Shown piece by piece: positions 34,458 to 34,497 of a stretch of 34,497 nucleotides of DNA. The notes under the pieces were generated by a model. The model was not told the DNA's origin and made no database searches. It saw only the letters and a program-made list of their open reading frames with translations. A program made the translations under genes and the position numbers. How positions within the stretch are numbered: the first letter of the stretch is position 1; every line of letters begins with the position of its first letter. The stretch comes from Davidsoniella eucalypti (Eukaryota > Ascomycota > Sordariomycetes > Microascales > Ceratocystidaceae), in the NCBI GenBank assembly GCA_004009845.1, contig RMBW01000191.1:1-34497 (forward strand). The letters run 5' to 3'.

Positions 34458-34497
34458 CTTTAACGTATGGAATGTTAGTACAGTCAGTAGATTAAGT
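34458..34497 (-). other. 3' end of a MOT1 intron
   Basis: In minus-strand sense this shows the lariat branch consensus TACTAAC (34474-34480), then the AAAG acceptor ending at 34458. The donor and preceding exon are beyond the window edge. Confidence 0.8.

Noticed and set aside
33852..34463. 203-codon Ser/Leu-rich ORF opposite the start of MOT1
   Set aside because: It is antisense to the conserved MOT1 exon and runs over its splice acceptor, and its low-complexity composition reflects Glu/Ser codons on the other strand.

Overview
The window looks like a nuclear contig from a filamentous ascomycete (Pezizomycotina). The genes are eukaryotic housekeeping genes of fungal type (Pns1, Dml1, Cdc37, Mot1, a fungal-length CTP synthase and poly(A) polymerase). 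Introns are short (about 60-220 nt), with GTAAGT/GTATGT-like donors, YAG acceptors and CTAAC/CTGAC branch sites just upstream of the acceptors. I cannot assign class or genus from sequence alone. Nothing is bacterial, viral or clearly transposon-derived.

Layout from left to right. 538-3630 (+) is an unrecognised 1030-aa acidic protein. It converges on CTP synthase (4330-6852, -, 8 exons including an 8-nt microexon). Then comes a gene-free stretch of about 6.9 kb (6853-13739) between the divergent CTP synthase and a class-III aminotransferase (13740-15231, +, 3 exons). Misato/DML1 (15484-17265, +, 2 exons) follows in tandem and converges on poly(A) polymerase (18617-20539, -, 3 exons). A further 2.7-kb spacer carries a compact tRNA-like unit (about 22400-22489, +) with TATA box, A box, B box and T-run, but no recognisable anticodon loop. 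The rest is on the minus strand: the choline-transporter-like protein PNS1 (23234-24903), the Hsp90 co-chaperone CDC37 (26483-28048), and MOT1 (28835-34457), which runs off the right edge just before its first exon(s).

The genes do not form a pathway or cluster. They are conserved housekeeping functions: pyrimidine nucleotide synthesis, mRNA 3'-end formation, TBP recycling, kinase folding, mitochondrial inheritance and membrane transport. Each appears to have its own promoter. The less ordinary parts are the CTP synthase microexon, the tRNA-like RNA unit, the long gene-free region with several perfect inverted repeats, the ambiguous 3' splice site in the aminotransferase, and the unidentified first gene. 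I found no convincing new multi-gene system.
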